A DNA stretch of 64,000 nt from Trachythela sp. YZ-2020 (GCA_016169945.1 JADLSH010000363.1:372001-436000); one strand, 5' to 3'; shown: positions 21,301-32,050, numbered from the stretch's first letter. Notes: generated from the sequence alone by a model not told the origin. Numbers and translations: made by a program.

Positions 21301-24300
21301 TACGTACTAGAGATTGTTCCATGTTTGAAGAAACCACAAAATATAATAATCATGAAAGACAATATTTTCTGCTGACAGTAAAAACATGTCATGGCATTTT
21401 CCTGTCATGGTTTGCTTTAACAAATTGTAAATAATGTAAACATAGTTTAGCTTAATACTAGCAGTATTGAAACATTGCATTTTTAAAGTTATGTTGATAG
21501 ACATTATTTGATAGACATTATTTTTTCTATATTTTATTAATTAGAGAACATAGTCAAATACTTACACTATATGGAAGTTGTTTAGGGGCAGACCATTACA
21601 AAAGTGATGGGGGGGTGGGACTTTTTTGACTTGCACCAATTTTTTTTTATTTCCTGCTTGTGTCAAATTTTTTTACCTCTCATCCTTTGCACGAATTTGT
21701 TTTCCAAGTTATATTAGGAGATATAAAACATACCTTTAAACGAAGAGGTGGTGAGGTGTATGAGGCTGTAGGTGGGTCCTCCCCCAGAAATTTTTTGAAT
21801 TCTTGAGCCTCTGTGGCTTGATTTCTTGCATTATTTATAGTGACAGCTTTTTAATATATCCCATCTAGACTTTGCACTGCAGGAATTTTTTTTTGATCTT
21901 GCATGAATTTTTTTCCTTTTATTTTCCCTACCCCCCATCACTTTTCTAATGGTCCGCGCCCCCCACACACTTTCTATGTGCGTGCCCATGACCCTAATAT
22001 TATGAGGACAATGTTTGAACATTTTCCAGCAGTATCAAATGATAATCAGAGGAATTGTTCTGGCATAGGTTCTGGTTATGTTTAAGACAGGAGTATTTTT
22101 AGATTGAGGATTAGGATCGGGTTTGAAATTAGGGATTTAAGATTAGGATTGGATACAGTATCAAATATCTATTCAGATTGGGAAAGTGTGCCATCTGGTG
22201 TGCCCCCAAGGGACCAAGTTGGGGCCATGGCTGTTTTTGTTAATGATAAATGACCTCCATCTTGACGGAACAGATTTATGGAAATACGTTGATGATACGA
22301 CAATAACATTCAAGTTGCAACTTCTGAAGTCGAAAAGTGGTCTTTAGAAAATAAATTCGAGTTAAATACAACGAAATGTAAAGAACTAAGAATTTATTTC
22401 AAGAAGGAAAAACAACATTTCCATGCCGTTATGGTAAATAACAGACCAATTGAAATTGTTAGTCAAGTAATATTGCTTGGTTTAACCATTTCCGATTCGT
22501 TGCACTGTGACAAACATATTGAAGAAAGTATAAAAAAAGCAAACAAACGATTATATAGTTGCCTTATTCAACTAAAACGGGCAAGAATTCCCGAGAATGA
22601 AATTGTGTAATTTTATACTACTTGTATCAGACCCATTTTAGAATACGCAACTCCAGTTTTCCATCACGCTCGTTGTCAATTATATATAATGGGGCATCAT
22701 GAAATATAAGGAAAATCTACGGTACTCTGGCATTGACAGGCACGATCGAAGACAATCATTATGCATTATAAAATAACTGAAGTAAATAGAGCGCGCTGAT
22801 TGGTCAATACCCATGCAGGATGAGAGAATCATGCACGGGAAATTTTCCTGCGCCTGAAATTTTAAAAATGTCGGGCGATAATAGTTCAACTTTTGACTTT
22901 GACAAAGAAAATAATGGCGAAAAAAGTAAACAGAGGTTCGTCTTAAAGTCGGATAAACAAGTTGACGAGTTGGTGGATAGCGTACAAGCAGAAAGCACAA
23001 AGCATAAAACAGTATACGCTGTTGTTGACGTTTTTTGGGAGAATTGCAATGTACATCAAATATATTAATAAACCTTTTTTTATATTTCTGTGTGGTTATT
23101 TTATAAAACAAATACCGCATTGATTTCCGTGCATGATTCTCTGTTTCTTACACTTGGGACGTTGCTCGACTTTCGTAAAGCTAAAAAAAACTCGCCTATC
23201 GGCTCGTTTTTTTTTACGCTTTTCGAAAGTCTCGCAACAACCCGCGTGTAAGAAACAGAGAATCATGCACGGAAATCAATGCGGTATTCCTTTATTATAA
23301 AATAACTGAAGTAAATAGAGCGCGCTGATTGGTCAATACCCATGCAGGATGAGAGAATCATGCACGGGAAATTTTCCTGCGCCTGAAATTTTAAAAATGT
23401 CGGGCGATAATAGTTCAACTTTTGACTTTGACAAAGAAAATAATGGCGAAAAAAGTAAACAGAGGTTCGTCTTAAAGTCGGATAAACAAGTTGACGAGTT
23501 GGTGGATAGCGTACAAGCAGAAAGCACAAAGCATAAAACAGTATACGCTGTTGTTGACGTTTTTTGGGAGAATTGCAATGTACATCAAATATATTAATAA
23601 ACCTTTTTTATATTTCTGTGTGTTATTTATTTAAAAAATAGTTGATTTTCTTTCCATGATTCTCTGTTTCTTACCAGGACGTTGCTCGACTTTCGTAAAG
23701 CTAAAAAAAACTCGCCTATCGGCTCGTTTTTTTTTACGCTTTTCGAAAGTCTCGCAACAACCCGCGTGTAAGAAACAGAGAATCATGCACGGAAATCAAT
23801 GCGGTATTCCTTTAATAAATTATTCCAGTCCATAAAATCAGACAGCACACAAAATCATGTATATAATTTAAGACATAAGCGTACTTATCATACCTTAGCA
23901 ACAAACACTAATCGATTCAAAAGAACATTCATACCATCAATATCAATTTTTTAGGATATTTAGTCTTTACCTTTGCACTTTGGCTTAATTTTAATTGCAT
24001 GTAAATAGCCTTTTTATCTTCATTAACTTTTGTCATGTTAAATCTACGCAATTCAGCTCTCGGCTGCCATGTAGTTTCAATAAAATATCTATCTATCTAT
24101 TTATCTACCTATCTATCTATCTACAATTTATCTATTTATCTATCTATTTATTTATCTATCTACAGTAAATTAGGGTAGGTTCCAACTTCCGACCATGAAC
24201 CACTGCAGCTAATAATATACCATTTAAATATATAAATAAAGTCTTGCGTTGTTTTAATCTGTAATCCGTTTTTATAAGCTTCGTGTTTTTAGGATCAATG

Positions 24301-27079
24301 TACCTGATAAATACAACAAGAACTTCGACGTTTCGAGCGAAGGCCCTTATCTCAGACTCCCCAAGATGTAAATCCGTATTTTAAACTTTCCAAGATGTAA
24401 ATTCTGCATGCCTAATATGAATTTTATTTTGGTTTTTAGATCAAAAGCAATTCTCTTCATTGGTTGTATGGCTTGAAGACATTAAAATTCGACTTTACAA
24501 AATTGACGATCGTACAGCTTTACGAGACGCTGAAGATAAGAACTGGCCCAACGCATTTAAACAGGTTGGTCCATTGAACTATAAATAAACTGGAACGCTA
24601 ACGCAGGAGGGGGAAAGCCAGCTTAATTCAGTTTTTCTGAGGTTTGAGTTGAAATACTTAACGCTGAACATTGGGCTGTATATGAAATTGAAGCTATTAA
24701 AAAGTTATATTTGATATAAAAACTTCAAGACTTTAGGTAAAAAGGAAATACTTAAAACTTTGAGGGAAAATTTGCCGTATTTTACAAAATTGCGGTTGTT
24801 TTTGTATTTTTTAAGTATTTCCATTTTGCCTAAAGTCTTGAAGTTTTTATATCAAATAGAACTTTTTAATAGCTTCAATTTCATATACAGCCCAATGTTC
24901 GGCGTTAAGTATTTCAACTCAAACCTCAGAAAAACTAGCTTGGCTTCAACGAATCATAGGACTTGATCATAGGAGTTAGCGTTCCAGTTTACTTAGAGTT
25001 CACTGGGTTGGTCAGAGGCATAATTTCAAAATTTGGCATTTCCAACTATGTATAATGTAATCAAAAATATTTGAAACTTGCGAGTTCTTGGATCTGTCGG
25101 TTGGTCAGTTCGATGCCATTGGTCGGTCCGTTGGTCGATCCGTTGGTCGATCCGTTGGTCGGTCCGTCAGCCAGTCATTCAGTCAGACAACGCGGAAATT
25201 CTTTCAACCCATTCTTATTAATTTCAGTATATGAAAGATTTGGAATGCCCTGTGAATCCTGAGGGGAAAGAACAAGTGCTGGATTGGTTATTGGGACATG
25301 CTATACGACTGGAATATTCAGATAAAGGTATTTATAATTTTCATGTTTGACCCAATGCTACGGTCGCCGTTCGACTGAAATCCCTAAAGTGACAACAAAT
25401 TTGTTGATCAAGCAAGGATTGATATTTTCGTATCTTTGAGGATGATTATGAAATTGTGGTGTTTTATAAGATTATTTAAATGATGATAAATAGTTGAATT
25501 GATGAGGTCCTAAGCCAGAATTTGTTATTTCTCGGTGCCATGAAAGATGTCTTGGTATTTTACGCTGACTCTGTACACAACCCCAGTTCTGGGAAGTGTT
25601 AAGAAGCTATCATAAGAGACAATATATCTTTTTTTTTAGCTTCACAAATAAATAAAACTTGGGAGGAACAAAAGGCAAAGAAACAACTTGAGCAAAACTC
25701 GACAGAACCCGAAGAGACAATACGAAATCTCAGGGGTGAAATAGAAATATATGATCAGTGATCTGTAGTATGTGAAAAATTTGCAATCAATATTATCTGA
25801 TCAAGATATTTTTTGTTTTGGCAGCCGATGATCCAAATTTGAAAGCTGGCATAATGTCATTGGCTAACCTGTTGAAAATTCCCGAACACGAAGATACCCT
25901 TTTGAGACTACATGTAAGTCACAGTCAGGGGCGTAGCCAATGGGGGGGTCCGGACCCTCCCCACTTTTCTTCAGAAGCACTTGTGTAATTCTTCCAAAAC
26001 TGAGGAGAAACTATTGGGGGGGGCAAGGAAAATTTCCCCACAAATGTACAGTCTTACAATCCTTACCAATAAGCCATGGCTTAACGTAATAGTGTAATCT
26101 GTATAATATCTGTATAACCTTAACCCCAGAATCCAGGAAATCGTGTTTCAGGGGCTCTATATTTCAAAAATTTCCCGTGGGGGCATGCCCCCGGACCCCC
26201 CTAGGCGGCTCGCGGCTTCGGCGCTCGTTCTTGCTCTTAGTTGTTATTTGTATTCGACGATTACACTCCCCCCCCACTAGTTAAGGGCTGGCTACGCCCC
26301 TGGTCACAGTGATTGAGTGGTACAATATTGTCATTGTCGCAATGCCGGTTTCGATCTTAACAAATTGTAACTAAACTTTTCTATTTCAATTGCAAACATA
26401 TCCTAGGCGGTGAGGGCGTTAATAGAAAACAAACTGACAGCAGAAGCTCAAGCAAGTGCAAGTCCACAGGTAATTTTGAAAAGAGACCTCGACGTCGACG
26501 TCGAATTGGTATTTGACAACTTGTCCCATTCCCCTTCCGTATTCAACAGACATGACAAAAGGCTAAATAATGAACGTAGTTTGTACGACTTAAATTTATA
26601 TATTTTTGCATCTTCGTCTTTAGAAAAAAACGGAAATAGACTCAAAATTTCTGCAGAATATGAAACTTGGCTTTGACACTGGAGGTAAAACGACAAAAAC
26701 TTGTGTTCTCTTTGCTGCGCATGTGTTCATTTGCCTTATATACATCCCTTATCCTCCAGATTGCTAGCTTGAAGCTCTGCTACTTTAGCTATGGAACTCA
26801 ATGACAAGATGAGATAAATTCGTGTATTTTATCAGCTTGTCATCGAGTTTCATTAGTGTCATGCTAACAATTTGGAGGCTACGGGTTTCCTGAAGTTTAA
26901 TTGTGAGATAATGTTTTTGTTTAGATTCAGCAGTCAACGAAGCAGCAAAGATTTTAAGACTCCTTCACGTATCTGAACTTCGCGAACTTCAGACGAGTAT
27001 AACCCAGGCCATTGTGGCCGTACAGTCGCACACAGCTAACCCAAAAACTGACACGAGGCTTGGAAAAGTAGGAGTGTAG
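18311..27079 (+). CDS. RTRAF: RTRAF (C14orf166/hCLE/CGI-99), RNA transcription, translation and transport factor
   Basis: Eight exons: 18311-18371, 24440-24564, 25228-25327, 25640-25735, 25825-25913, 26407-26469, 26624-26684, 26925-27079; 750 nt, 249 aa (human 244), phases consistent. Diagnostic stretches: MFGRKLKALGYHSTSSF, VVWLEDIKIRLYKIDDR, VLDWLLGHAIRLEYSD, AGIMSLANLLKIPEH, NEAAKILRLLHVSELRELQ, and the end KTDTRLGKVGV. The protein is an RNA-associated factor; in vertebrates it belongs to the tRNA ligase complex with RTCB and DDX1, associates with RNA polymerase II and sits in transport granules. Intron 1 is about 6.07 kb and contains a whole BTB gene and several repeats; intron 2 contains a 0.4-kb foldback; intron 5 a hAT-like MITE. 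Confidence 0.97.
18488..19316. mobile_element. hAT-like MITE (TAGTGGTGGGC ends), copy 2, interrupted
   Basis: Ends TAGTGGTGGGCGATA and its inverse, with a perfect 8-bp duplication TTCGACGG at 18480-18487 and 19317-19324. It is the reverse-orientation relative of 14752-15173, and the two align through the core once the 400-bp insertion at 18554-18953 is removed. It lies in RTRAF intron 1. Confidence 0.92.
18554..18953. mobile_element. Inverted-repeat transposon, copy 2 (7-bp TSD), nested in a MITE
   Basis: Same element as 34-504: it begins CACAGAATAAGTATATACC and ends TACTTAATCTGTG. The target duplication is ATGGTAT (18547-18553 and 18954-18960), and copy 1 of the host MITE shows the uninterrupted site. 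Both copies therefore give a 7-bp duplication. This copy lacks the terminal duplication of copy 1 and is the cleaner 400-bp form. Confidence 0.92.
19325..19490. repeat. Foldback of a dispersed ACGTTTCGAG hairpin repeat
   Basis: Left arm GGATACAACTACCTGAAAAA through CTTCGACGTTTCGAG to TCGTCTGGAAG; right arm is the inverse with a few changes. Single arms of the same repeat appear at about 24300-24350, 28395-28470 (reverse), 33885-33950 and 51065-51125, and a short palindromic form is at 57939-58013. The conserved core contains GACGAAGGGCCTTCGCTCG followed by AAACGTCG. Confidence 0.8.
19914..21209 (+). CDS. BTB-BACK-PHR protein (BTBD1/2/3/6 family), intronless
   Basis: Single open frame; I use the second ATG (19914, MASVQSD) giving 431 aa. 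The first ATG (19875) would add 13 residues. BTB domain about residues 20-130 (DMSDISFVCEGSD, KFYAHKYVLATSSSVFYAMF, LGFLYTEKC); BACK about 135-245 (VLNFLDQAICFDEQEFEATC, TLFQALLKWSEVQC); PHR about 275-430 (FRRFKTLRECG, YQVTLEVKGAK, GTKGLTTVEHHGVTVTF). Family members are cytoplasmic CUL3 ubiquitin-ligase adaptors. It lies wholly inside RTRAF intron 1 on the same strand. Vertebrate relatives have introns, so an old retrocopy is plausible; the frame is intact with no stops, which argues that it is maintained. Confidence 0.92.
   Translation: MASVQSDVDWQFKTRTLLERNTRMFNNQDMSDISFVCEGSDSKFYAHKYVLATSSSVFYAMFYGVLAERNAIIKLTDTDEKSFEEFLGFLYTEKCALTETNIVSVLYLAKKYMVQSLTDMCVDFMSRGMKAENVLNFLDQAICFDEQEFEATCWHFVERHAGDVVSAESFNNISLKTLMTLLNREELDIPEVTLFQALLKWSEVQCTQNNLIPTIENKRSIMGDAIYAIKYLSMNQKEFARHVSKSGLFTAEELVAIYDKFNGLDSALKWTLSKREPPLKIVNITHQNVAFRRFKTLRECGLQYVNWEPDRICFSVYKVALFHGTHLFGNRQESTYQVTLEVKGAKVSGSYTPGHKSGIYVMLDSPIVIKANEVVTLTARITCKGFSSLMGTKGLTTVEHHGVTVTFSDANSPNQQTSVSQGQFCDVILSI
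21585..21964. mobile_element. MITE with GGGGCAGACCATTA ends
   Basis: GGGGCAGACCATTACAAAAG at the left matches the inverse of CTTTTCTAATGGTCCGCGCC at the right, both adjoining G or C homopolymers (GATGGGGGGG / CCCCCCATC). It falls just after the BTB gene and would lie in its 3' UTR or beyond. I could not fix the duplication. Confidence 0.7.
22820..23068 (+). CDS. 82-codon ORF of the repeated unit, copy 1
   Basis: Frame includes MSGDNSSTFDFDKENNGEKS and QRFVLKSDKQVDELVDSVQA. The RF...VDELV pattern resembles the start of DUF3504/Crypton-like tyrosine recombinase proteins of invertebrates (a weak, memory-based match). It stops after 82 codons and is probably a 5' exon remnant. The copy at 23349-23597 encodes the same protein without change. 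Confidence 0.4.
   Translation: MRESCTGNFPAPEILKMSGDNSSTFDFDKENNGEKSKQRFVLKSDKQVDELVDSVQAESTKHKTVYAVVDVFWENCNVHQIY
23349..23597 (+). CDS. 82-codon ORF of the repeated unit, copy 2
   Basis: Amino-acid sequence identical to the 22820 ORF, 529 bp downstream. Identity at protein level with only small differences outside the ORF indicates a recent tandem duplication or dimeric insertion. Function unknown. Confidence 0.4.
   Translation: MRESCTGNFPAPEILKMSGDNSSTFDFDKENNGEKSKQRFVLKSDKQVDELVDSVQAESTKHKTVYAVVDVFWENCNVHQIY
24085..24165. repeat. (TATC)n microsatellite at the LINE 3' end
   Basis: Irregular TATC/TTATC repeats follow CAATAAAATATC, as at the 3' ends of many CR1/L2-type LINEs. This supports reading 22187-24165 as one LINE copy with its own 3' UTR. 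Confidence 0.85.
24586..24993. repeat. 0.4-kb foldback in RTRAF intron 2
   Basis: Ends TAAACTGGAACGCTAAC and GTTAGCGTTCCAGTTTA; the arms of roughly 180 bp (for example AACTTCAAGACTTTAGG against CCTAAAGTCTTGAAGTT) are highly complementary, with a short TTGCCGTATTTTAC loop. It begins 21 bp after exon 2 ends, so it is transcribed with RTRAF and would form a very stable RNA hairpin. Confidence 0.85.
25119..25170. repeat. 12-bp minisatellite in RTRAF intron 2
   Basis: About four to five copies of GGTCGATCCGTT / GGTCGGTCCGTT just before exon 3 of RTRAF. Confidence 0.8.
25926..26302. mobile_element. hAT-like MITE (CAGGGGCGTAGCCA ends)
   Basis: Ends CAGGGGCGTAGCCA and TGGCTACGCCCCTG with a perfect 8-bp duplication GTCACAGT at 25918-25925 and 26303-26310. 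The core contains GGGGGGTCCGGACCC-type runs. It sits 12 bp after the end of RTRAF exon 5, immediately behind the splice donor. Confidence 0.92.
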
Positions 27080-27826
27080 GATGTGTTCTTCGGGGAGTGG
27101 GGACGAGTTGTGAGAAATGTGAAACTCATTCTCGTGCCCAGGCTACTACTTTTGCCCAACTTCGCAACGGAGCGTGACCTGGGGACGAGGATGGATGAAA
27201 CTTATATTGTGTTTTTGTAAATTGAATATTAGTGAAGCTCATTGCAAAAGAATATTACTAACTTTATTGTGCAAAAAGCTGTGTATAAGACGTTTTGTTT
27301 TACAAGAATGAATGAATGATAATGATATTTATTGAGGGAATTCATATCACCCGAAGATGTTTTTCAATGAAGCCCTCCTTGCTAAAATACATGTTACATA
27401 TAAAGTATCTACATTTAATTAAAAAATTTTCCCTGCGAAACCTAATTTAACAAGGATCTTACAGAGCGTAAACTAATGAACTCCAGTATGGCGGTATTAT
27501 ATGAATTTTCGTCCATTAAATGTTCACCTATATACATAATTACTTTTAGGTTAAATAATAATACAAATAAACAGCTACAAACTTGATTACTCCAACATTT
27601 ACCCCAGTTAGGTAATCCAGACTAAATTATATAAATCGAAATATATGTTGTGCATTTATAATATATTGTATGTGCAAGGTAACAATTTAAAGTTCAATGA
27701 GTCTACAGTCTAAAACTATTTTCTTTTAAGTTAACAATACACGTATAGCTAATTCTATTGTCCATATAGATAGATAAATCTTTTATACCTAGCGAGCGGG
27801 CTCAATTCTGCTGATTTCAACATTGT
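27080..27826. other. RTRAF 3' region
   Basis: Convergent spacer between RTRAF (+) and the PAN/fibrinogen-like gene (-). It holds AT-rich sequence with a GAATGAATGAATGATAATG stretch near 27310 that resembles a LINE tail. No gene seen. Confidence 0.5.
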
Positions 27827-28621
27827 TCACTGAACCAAAATATATCCAAATGCCGTCAAGTTTGTGCCTGAAATAGAAAGGTTGATGTTCCCACTGGACC
27901 ATTTCAATTTTTTTCTTCGAATGCCAAAACCGATCAACGTATCAGGCGAGGTACAATTATTTTCATTATTACCGGCCAAACCAATTCGCAAATACAGCCG
28001 ATGTTTATCAAACTTGAGGTTGAAACCTTCCTTGTTGCAGTGTGGTTGTAATGTCGAGTTATCTATCAGAGACATCCACTTGTCTCGACCTACGTTTGTC
28101 GCATGATAAACTCCGTCTGCTATTACACTGTACAGCGAACTTGCGGTGTAGTTGAGAAGTATGGAGTTTGGTTCAGTGTCGTTATGATCGTCATCCACGC
28201 TCATCCTCAGGCAGATTTTGGTGAAAGGTGTGTTGTGGTAGGAAGCTAACTTTGTTTCATCGTCCAGACCTTCTTCAACGTTCCATGTTTTGTTGTTTGT
28301 CCATAATGGAGAGCTGTATTCAAAAGTTTGCTGCAAAAAAATAGACGAAGATTATTAGAAAGTTTCTGATTGGGAGTTTTACCATATTTTCCTCGTTCGC
28401 TAACTTCCAGACGAAGGGCCTTCGCTCGAAACGTCGACGTTCTTGTTGAATTTTTCAGGTAGTTTGATTATAAAGACCCTTAAGGTACGTTCACACACAG
28501 CGATTTGTCGGGCCGATTTTAGGTTTTGCTGAATGTTAATGACGAATATTTTCAGTTGATGATGTCACCAGATGACGTTTAAATATCATTAACGTGCATC
28601 TGAAATCACCTTTAGCATATC

Positions 28622-28667
<46 letters not shown>

Positions 28668-31048
28668 GCTACCTACACTGATATCTTGCCAACTTTGCGT
28701 TTTGTTGTCTGTTTGTAATGGCACAAATGTGGGTGTCACAGTGGTTTGTGCATGCAGTGCCTTTCAACTCATTGACTAAGATTGGTCCCTGCAATAAGGA
28801 GTTGTCTGCTTATAATTCTTCTCTCTGTTGCATGTGAGTTTCCAGTTTGACTCTACAAACACCGCAGGTTCTCTCCGGTTTTCTCCTGTTTACCAATAAG
28901 AAATTACCTTTACTGGGCTTCTACAGGACGATAAGCTGTTGAGGAATTACCTGAAATTTCGCATATTATTTACCGCATTTTGTTTAATTTGTTCCATATT
29001 TTATATACTTCACCTTATCTCGATCCAACTTCATAACTAGTGTCCAACCCCCTCCGCCACACGGTGATGACTGATTAAACATATGACAATATGCTCGGTA
29101 GATTTCTGAGCTCTCGTTTAACTGGAGGTAGTAAACACCATCATCTGCTGAACTAAAACAATAGACATTTGCAGTGCTTGAGCCAAAATCATTTGGACAC
29201 CTCACAAACATAGGCGTCTATATATGGCGTTTCTTTCCATTGAATCCTATATGTCGTCAAATAACAAGTGTACATTATCTTTGAGCAACTGAATGTGTGT
29301 CCAAATGAATTTTGGCCTGTAAGTACTATAACTTCCTACTATCTTACCTGGAGCTAGGCTAAATTAAGGCCATGTTGAACTGGCAATTTTAAACATCATT
29401 TCTGCACAGAGCCATGTTATGTAGAAATGTACGCACAGAAAAACAGTGAACATGGCCCGCGTTTCACTCCGCCGATATTATCATTCTCATTCATTTCGTT
29501 GTTGCCTTCTGGGCATGTTTAGCAAGAAAAATATAGGCAAAGTAAAACGAGATTCATGCTCACAATTCATGCGAATATACTTTTTACCTAACATCGCTCT
29601 GTGTCCGAAATTGCGTTGCAAGTTGCAGCAAAAATTGTCGCTCGTGTAAGATGGCCTTTATAGTATACTTTAGTCTTTGGCTCAGTTGCGCTCGACTCTA
29701 AGCATGGCCATTGCTTATTAAAACGTATTTCTATAATTCGTGCTCTAAGTACTGTAAGGTATCCTAAATATACCAAATTGATCCAGACATATTTAACATA
29801 TATACCTGTTTTTCTCAAAAACCTCTTTGCAAGAAACGTAAGTCTCTAAAATTGAAGTTTGGTAAGAGACTGAGACCAAGGATAACATTTTTTCACAGTA
29901 AATTTCAACGCATGTTAATTGAAAATGTTCACGCATAAGTAACAAAACACGAGACGACTGACAACATTCGTAAACATTTCTGCTTATAACATGCGCTGAA
30001 ATCAGCTTTTATTACGAGTTGGAGCAATTTTGTTGCCCGTAGTACTCCACCTTAACTAACCCACTTACTTATACCTAATTACTAACCCAGATTATCAATC
30101 AAATAATCAATTAAATTATTTCACAAATTCATACTTTTGTAGTCACCTTCTTTAGGAAAACAGCTGAAATTATACACCTAGAAAATGCAAGAAAAGCATG
30201 AACTTCACAAAAAAGAGTGATCATCTTTACAATGTATCAAACTCATTCGAACTTGAGCTAGAATTTATACCATGCCAGCAGCCTCGTCCCCGGCGCGTGA
30301 AGGTCTCGCGGGAGAACACGCGTGGACACTGTACTGGAGCCTGGGGACGAGGCTGCCATGTCAATGTGCCAATACATAGAACTGTATTAAACAAGTTTTG
30401 TTTGACCAATTTTTAGTTGTGTTTAGGGCGATCTCCATGTCACATAAAGACTTTGACAAAAGGTAAATATTCATTAGTTACCTTTTGTGGACTGATTATG
30501 TAGACATGATCAAACGAAGTATTTGCCTCCAAAACAGAAGACGAATTTTCTACCAGTTCGTGTAAGAATTCACATTTGTTCGGTTCATTGGGCGAGGTGC
30601 TGTATTTGTAGTTGACAGATCTGCAACATGGGTCAGCTAAACACTCGTCCACACAATCGAATCTGGAAGAAACATTCCGCACTTCCAGAATTGTTGCGTT
30701 AAGTCGGAAACCTAAAATGTGGAAAGAACCGCGCTAAAATGTAGAAGAAGAATATTCAACTAAAGCGAACTTACTTTCTTTATATTCTCGATATCTTTAT
30801 CAATTCTAAACAGTTCTCCCTAGATTCAAGTAAGGACCACCCATGCATATTAGTCCATTGTTACTACAGCAGAAAAGTGCTCCCACTAACCTTCCTAATA
30901 CAATATACTAACCTTCCAGAGAAGAATTGTAACATAAATGTTCTATTATAGTTTCAATTTCTTGAGATTGCAATTCCTTAAACTTCATTACCAGACATGT
31001 AAAAAGACACAGAAACTTCTGAAACTTAAACATTGTTCTTTCTTCCAT
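27827..31048 (-). CDS. Secreted PAN + fibrinogen-like protein A (USOMP5-like)
   Basis: Six coding exons read on the minus strand: 31048-30913, 30711-30482, 30177-30147, 29845-29806, 29152-29014, 28330-27827; 1080 nt, 359 aa. A hydrophobic N-terminus (FLCLFTCLVM) may be a signal peptide. Exon 2 is PAN/apple-like (FDCVDECLADPCCRSVNY, FDHVY). Exons 4-5 carry a SCKEV segment and the start of a fibrinogen-like fold (GVYYLQLNESSEIYRAYCHM, CGGGGWTLVMKLD). Exon 6 is the long C-terminal domain (YHNTPFTKICLRMSV, LIGFGI, FGYILVQ). The same architecture is known from the coral skeletal-matrix protein USOMP5 and many anthozoan relatives. Cysteines and several N-x-S/T sites fit a secreted glycoprotein. A non-coding first exon lies near 32224. 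It is a tandem duplicate of the gene at 33060. Confidence 0.87.
28622..28665. repeat. (TA)n microsatellite
   Basis: About 20 uninterrupted TA units in the last intron of PAN/fibrinogen-like gene A. Confidence 0.97.
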
Positions 31049-31983
31049 CTAAAGTGCACAGAAACAAACAGAAGTATATAGTTTATAGATGAGAACATTT
31101 AAGCGCGCGCCTCTCCAAATCCAAAATACAAGGAAAACCCATATTCAGTGGCTATAGAAACGTGGCGGATATATTAATTCCAGATCAAGAAAATTTGACT
31201 GACTTGACAGCTATATAGAGGACTTGAACAAACCGTAGCACGAGTTCCCAATGAAGCCTTGGCTTTGAAAATTTTTCAGCTCTTTCTGAGTTCGATATTT
31301 TTTGTTTAGTTTAAAAACATCTTCATTTTCACGATCTAGTCAATGCGTATAGATCCATTGAGCCTATTAACAACCCTTTATTGACACTGATTATAATGAA
31401 AGAAACTGGACTATAATGAAAGTATACTGAAATTGCTTCACAAAACCTCCGTCTAATTCAGCTGCGTATACTGACTCGTATTTCTAGAATACTCGTCGAG
31501 ACATATTATTAAGCAATATATTTTAATTATATTAGTAATTATATCAGATAGAATAGAAATTGAAGTTAACAATGCCAATATACATAATTTTTTTAAATTT
31601 GTGATCACAGAATCTAAAATGGTTAACTTTTTCTCGCATGCACCTGTTGGCTAAAAACTAGGACAGCGTGTGATATAGACCATAAATTGTATATATATAT
31701 CCATATATATATATATAGGCAAAGCTAAATAAATAAATAAATTTAACTTGATCACTTGAAATTACTGAAAATACAACACTCCATCACATTAATTTTTAAT
31801 CGCAACACGCACGTATAGCATGCACCAGCTGCCACTACTATTATAATCTATAATTAATACTATAATCATCCATGCAATTGACAAGTATTTTTCCGATTCA
31901 TTCGTTGGCCGTTTTACCTTCATCATGCATCTAACAACTTTATAAACTACTTAAAGAATCATCCTGCAGAATGGCAGAAATAT

Positions 31984-32050
31984 GAGAAATTGCTCAATGG
32001 GTAGAGCGGCCTCTAGAAACCGAATGATGCGAGGTCAAATCCCGCTCGAG
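31984..32050 (+). mobile_element. tRNA-like repeat upstream of gene A
   Basis: TGCTCAATGGGTAGAGC resembles an A box and D arm, and AGGTCAAATCCC a B box. No acceptor stem is formed, so it is likely a SINE head. A diverged counterpart (GAGTTCGAATCCG) lies at 37556-37617, in the same place relative to the orphan promoter, so it was probably duplicated with the genes. Confidence 0.5.

Larger units (their letters stand above)
22757..23814. mobile_element. Dimer of a 529-bp unit with a short ORF and hairpin, inserted in a LINE
   Basis: Two direct copies of a unit of about 529 bp, together about 1058 bp, interrupt the LINE between codons for RRQSLC and LFNKLF. Each unit contains a promoter-like GATTGGTCAAT, an identical 82-codon ORF (22820-23068 and 23349-23597), and a hairpin of TTTCGTAAAGC against GCTTTTCGAAAG flanked by GATTCTCTGTTTCTTAC and its inverse. 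The first unit keeps both hairpin arms; the left arm of the second has decayed. No autonomous transposase is present. Confidence 0.8.
22187..23956 (+). pseudogene. LINE reverse-transcriptase remnant split by an insertion
   Basis: The first part (22187-22756) encodes GVPQGTKLGPWLFLLMINDL and the catalytic-box region KYVDDTTI, then after a frameshift EKWSLENKFELNTTKCKEL, KRLYSCLIQLKRARIP, an in-frame stop, CIRPILEYATPVFHHA and RYSGIDRHDRRQSLC. It resumes at about 23815 (LFNKLFQSIKSDSTQNH, HTLATNTNRFKRTFIPSI) and ends at the TAG near 23953. The interval 22757-23814 is a later insertion. At least one frameshift and one stop make it non-functional. A 3' UTR and a TATC microsatellite follow. Confidence 0.85.

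Noticed and set aside
29446..29649. 67-aa plus-strand ORF inside gene A
   Set aside because: It lies in an intron of the minus-strand gene and shows no family resemblance; likely chance.
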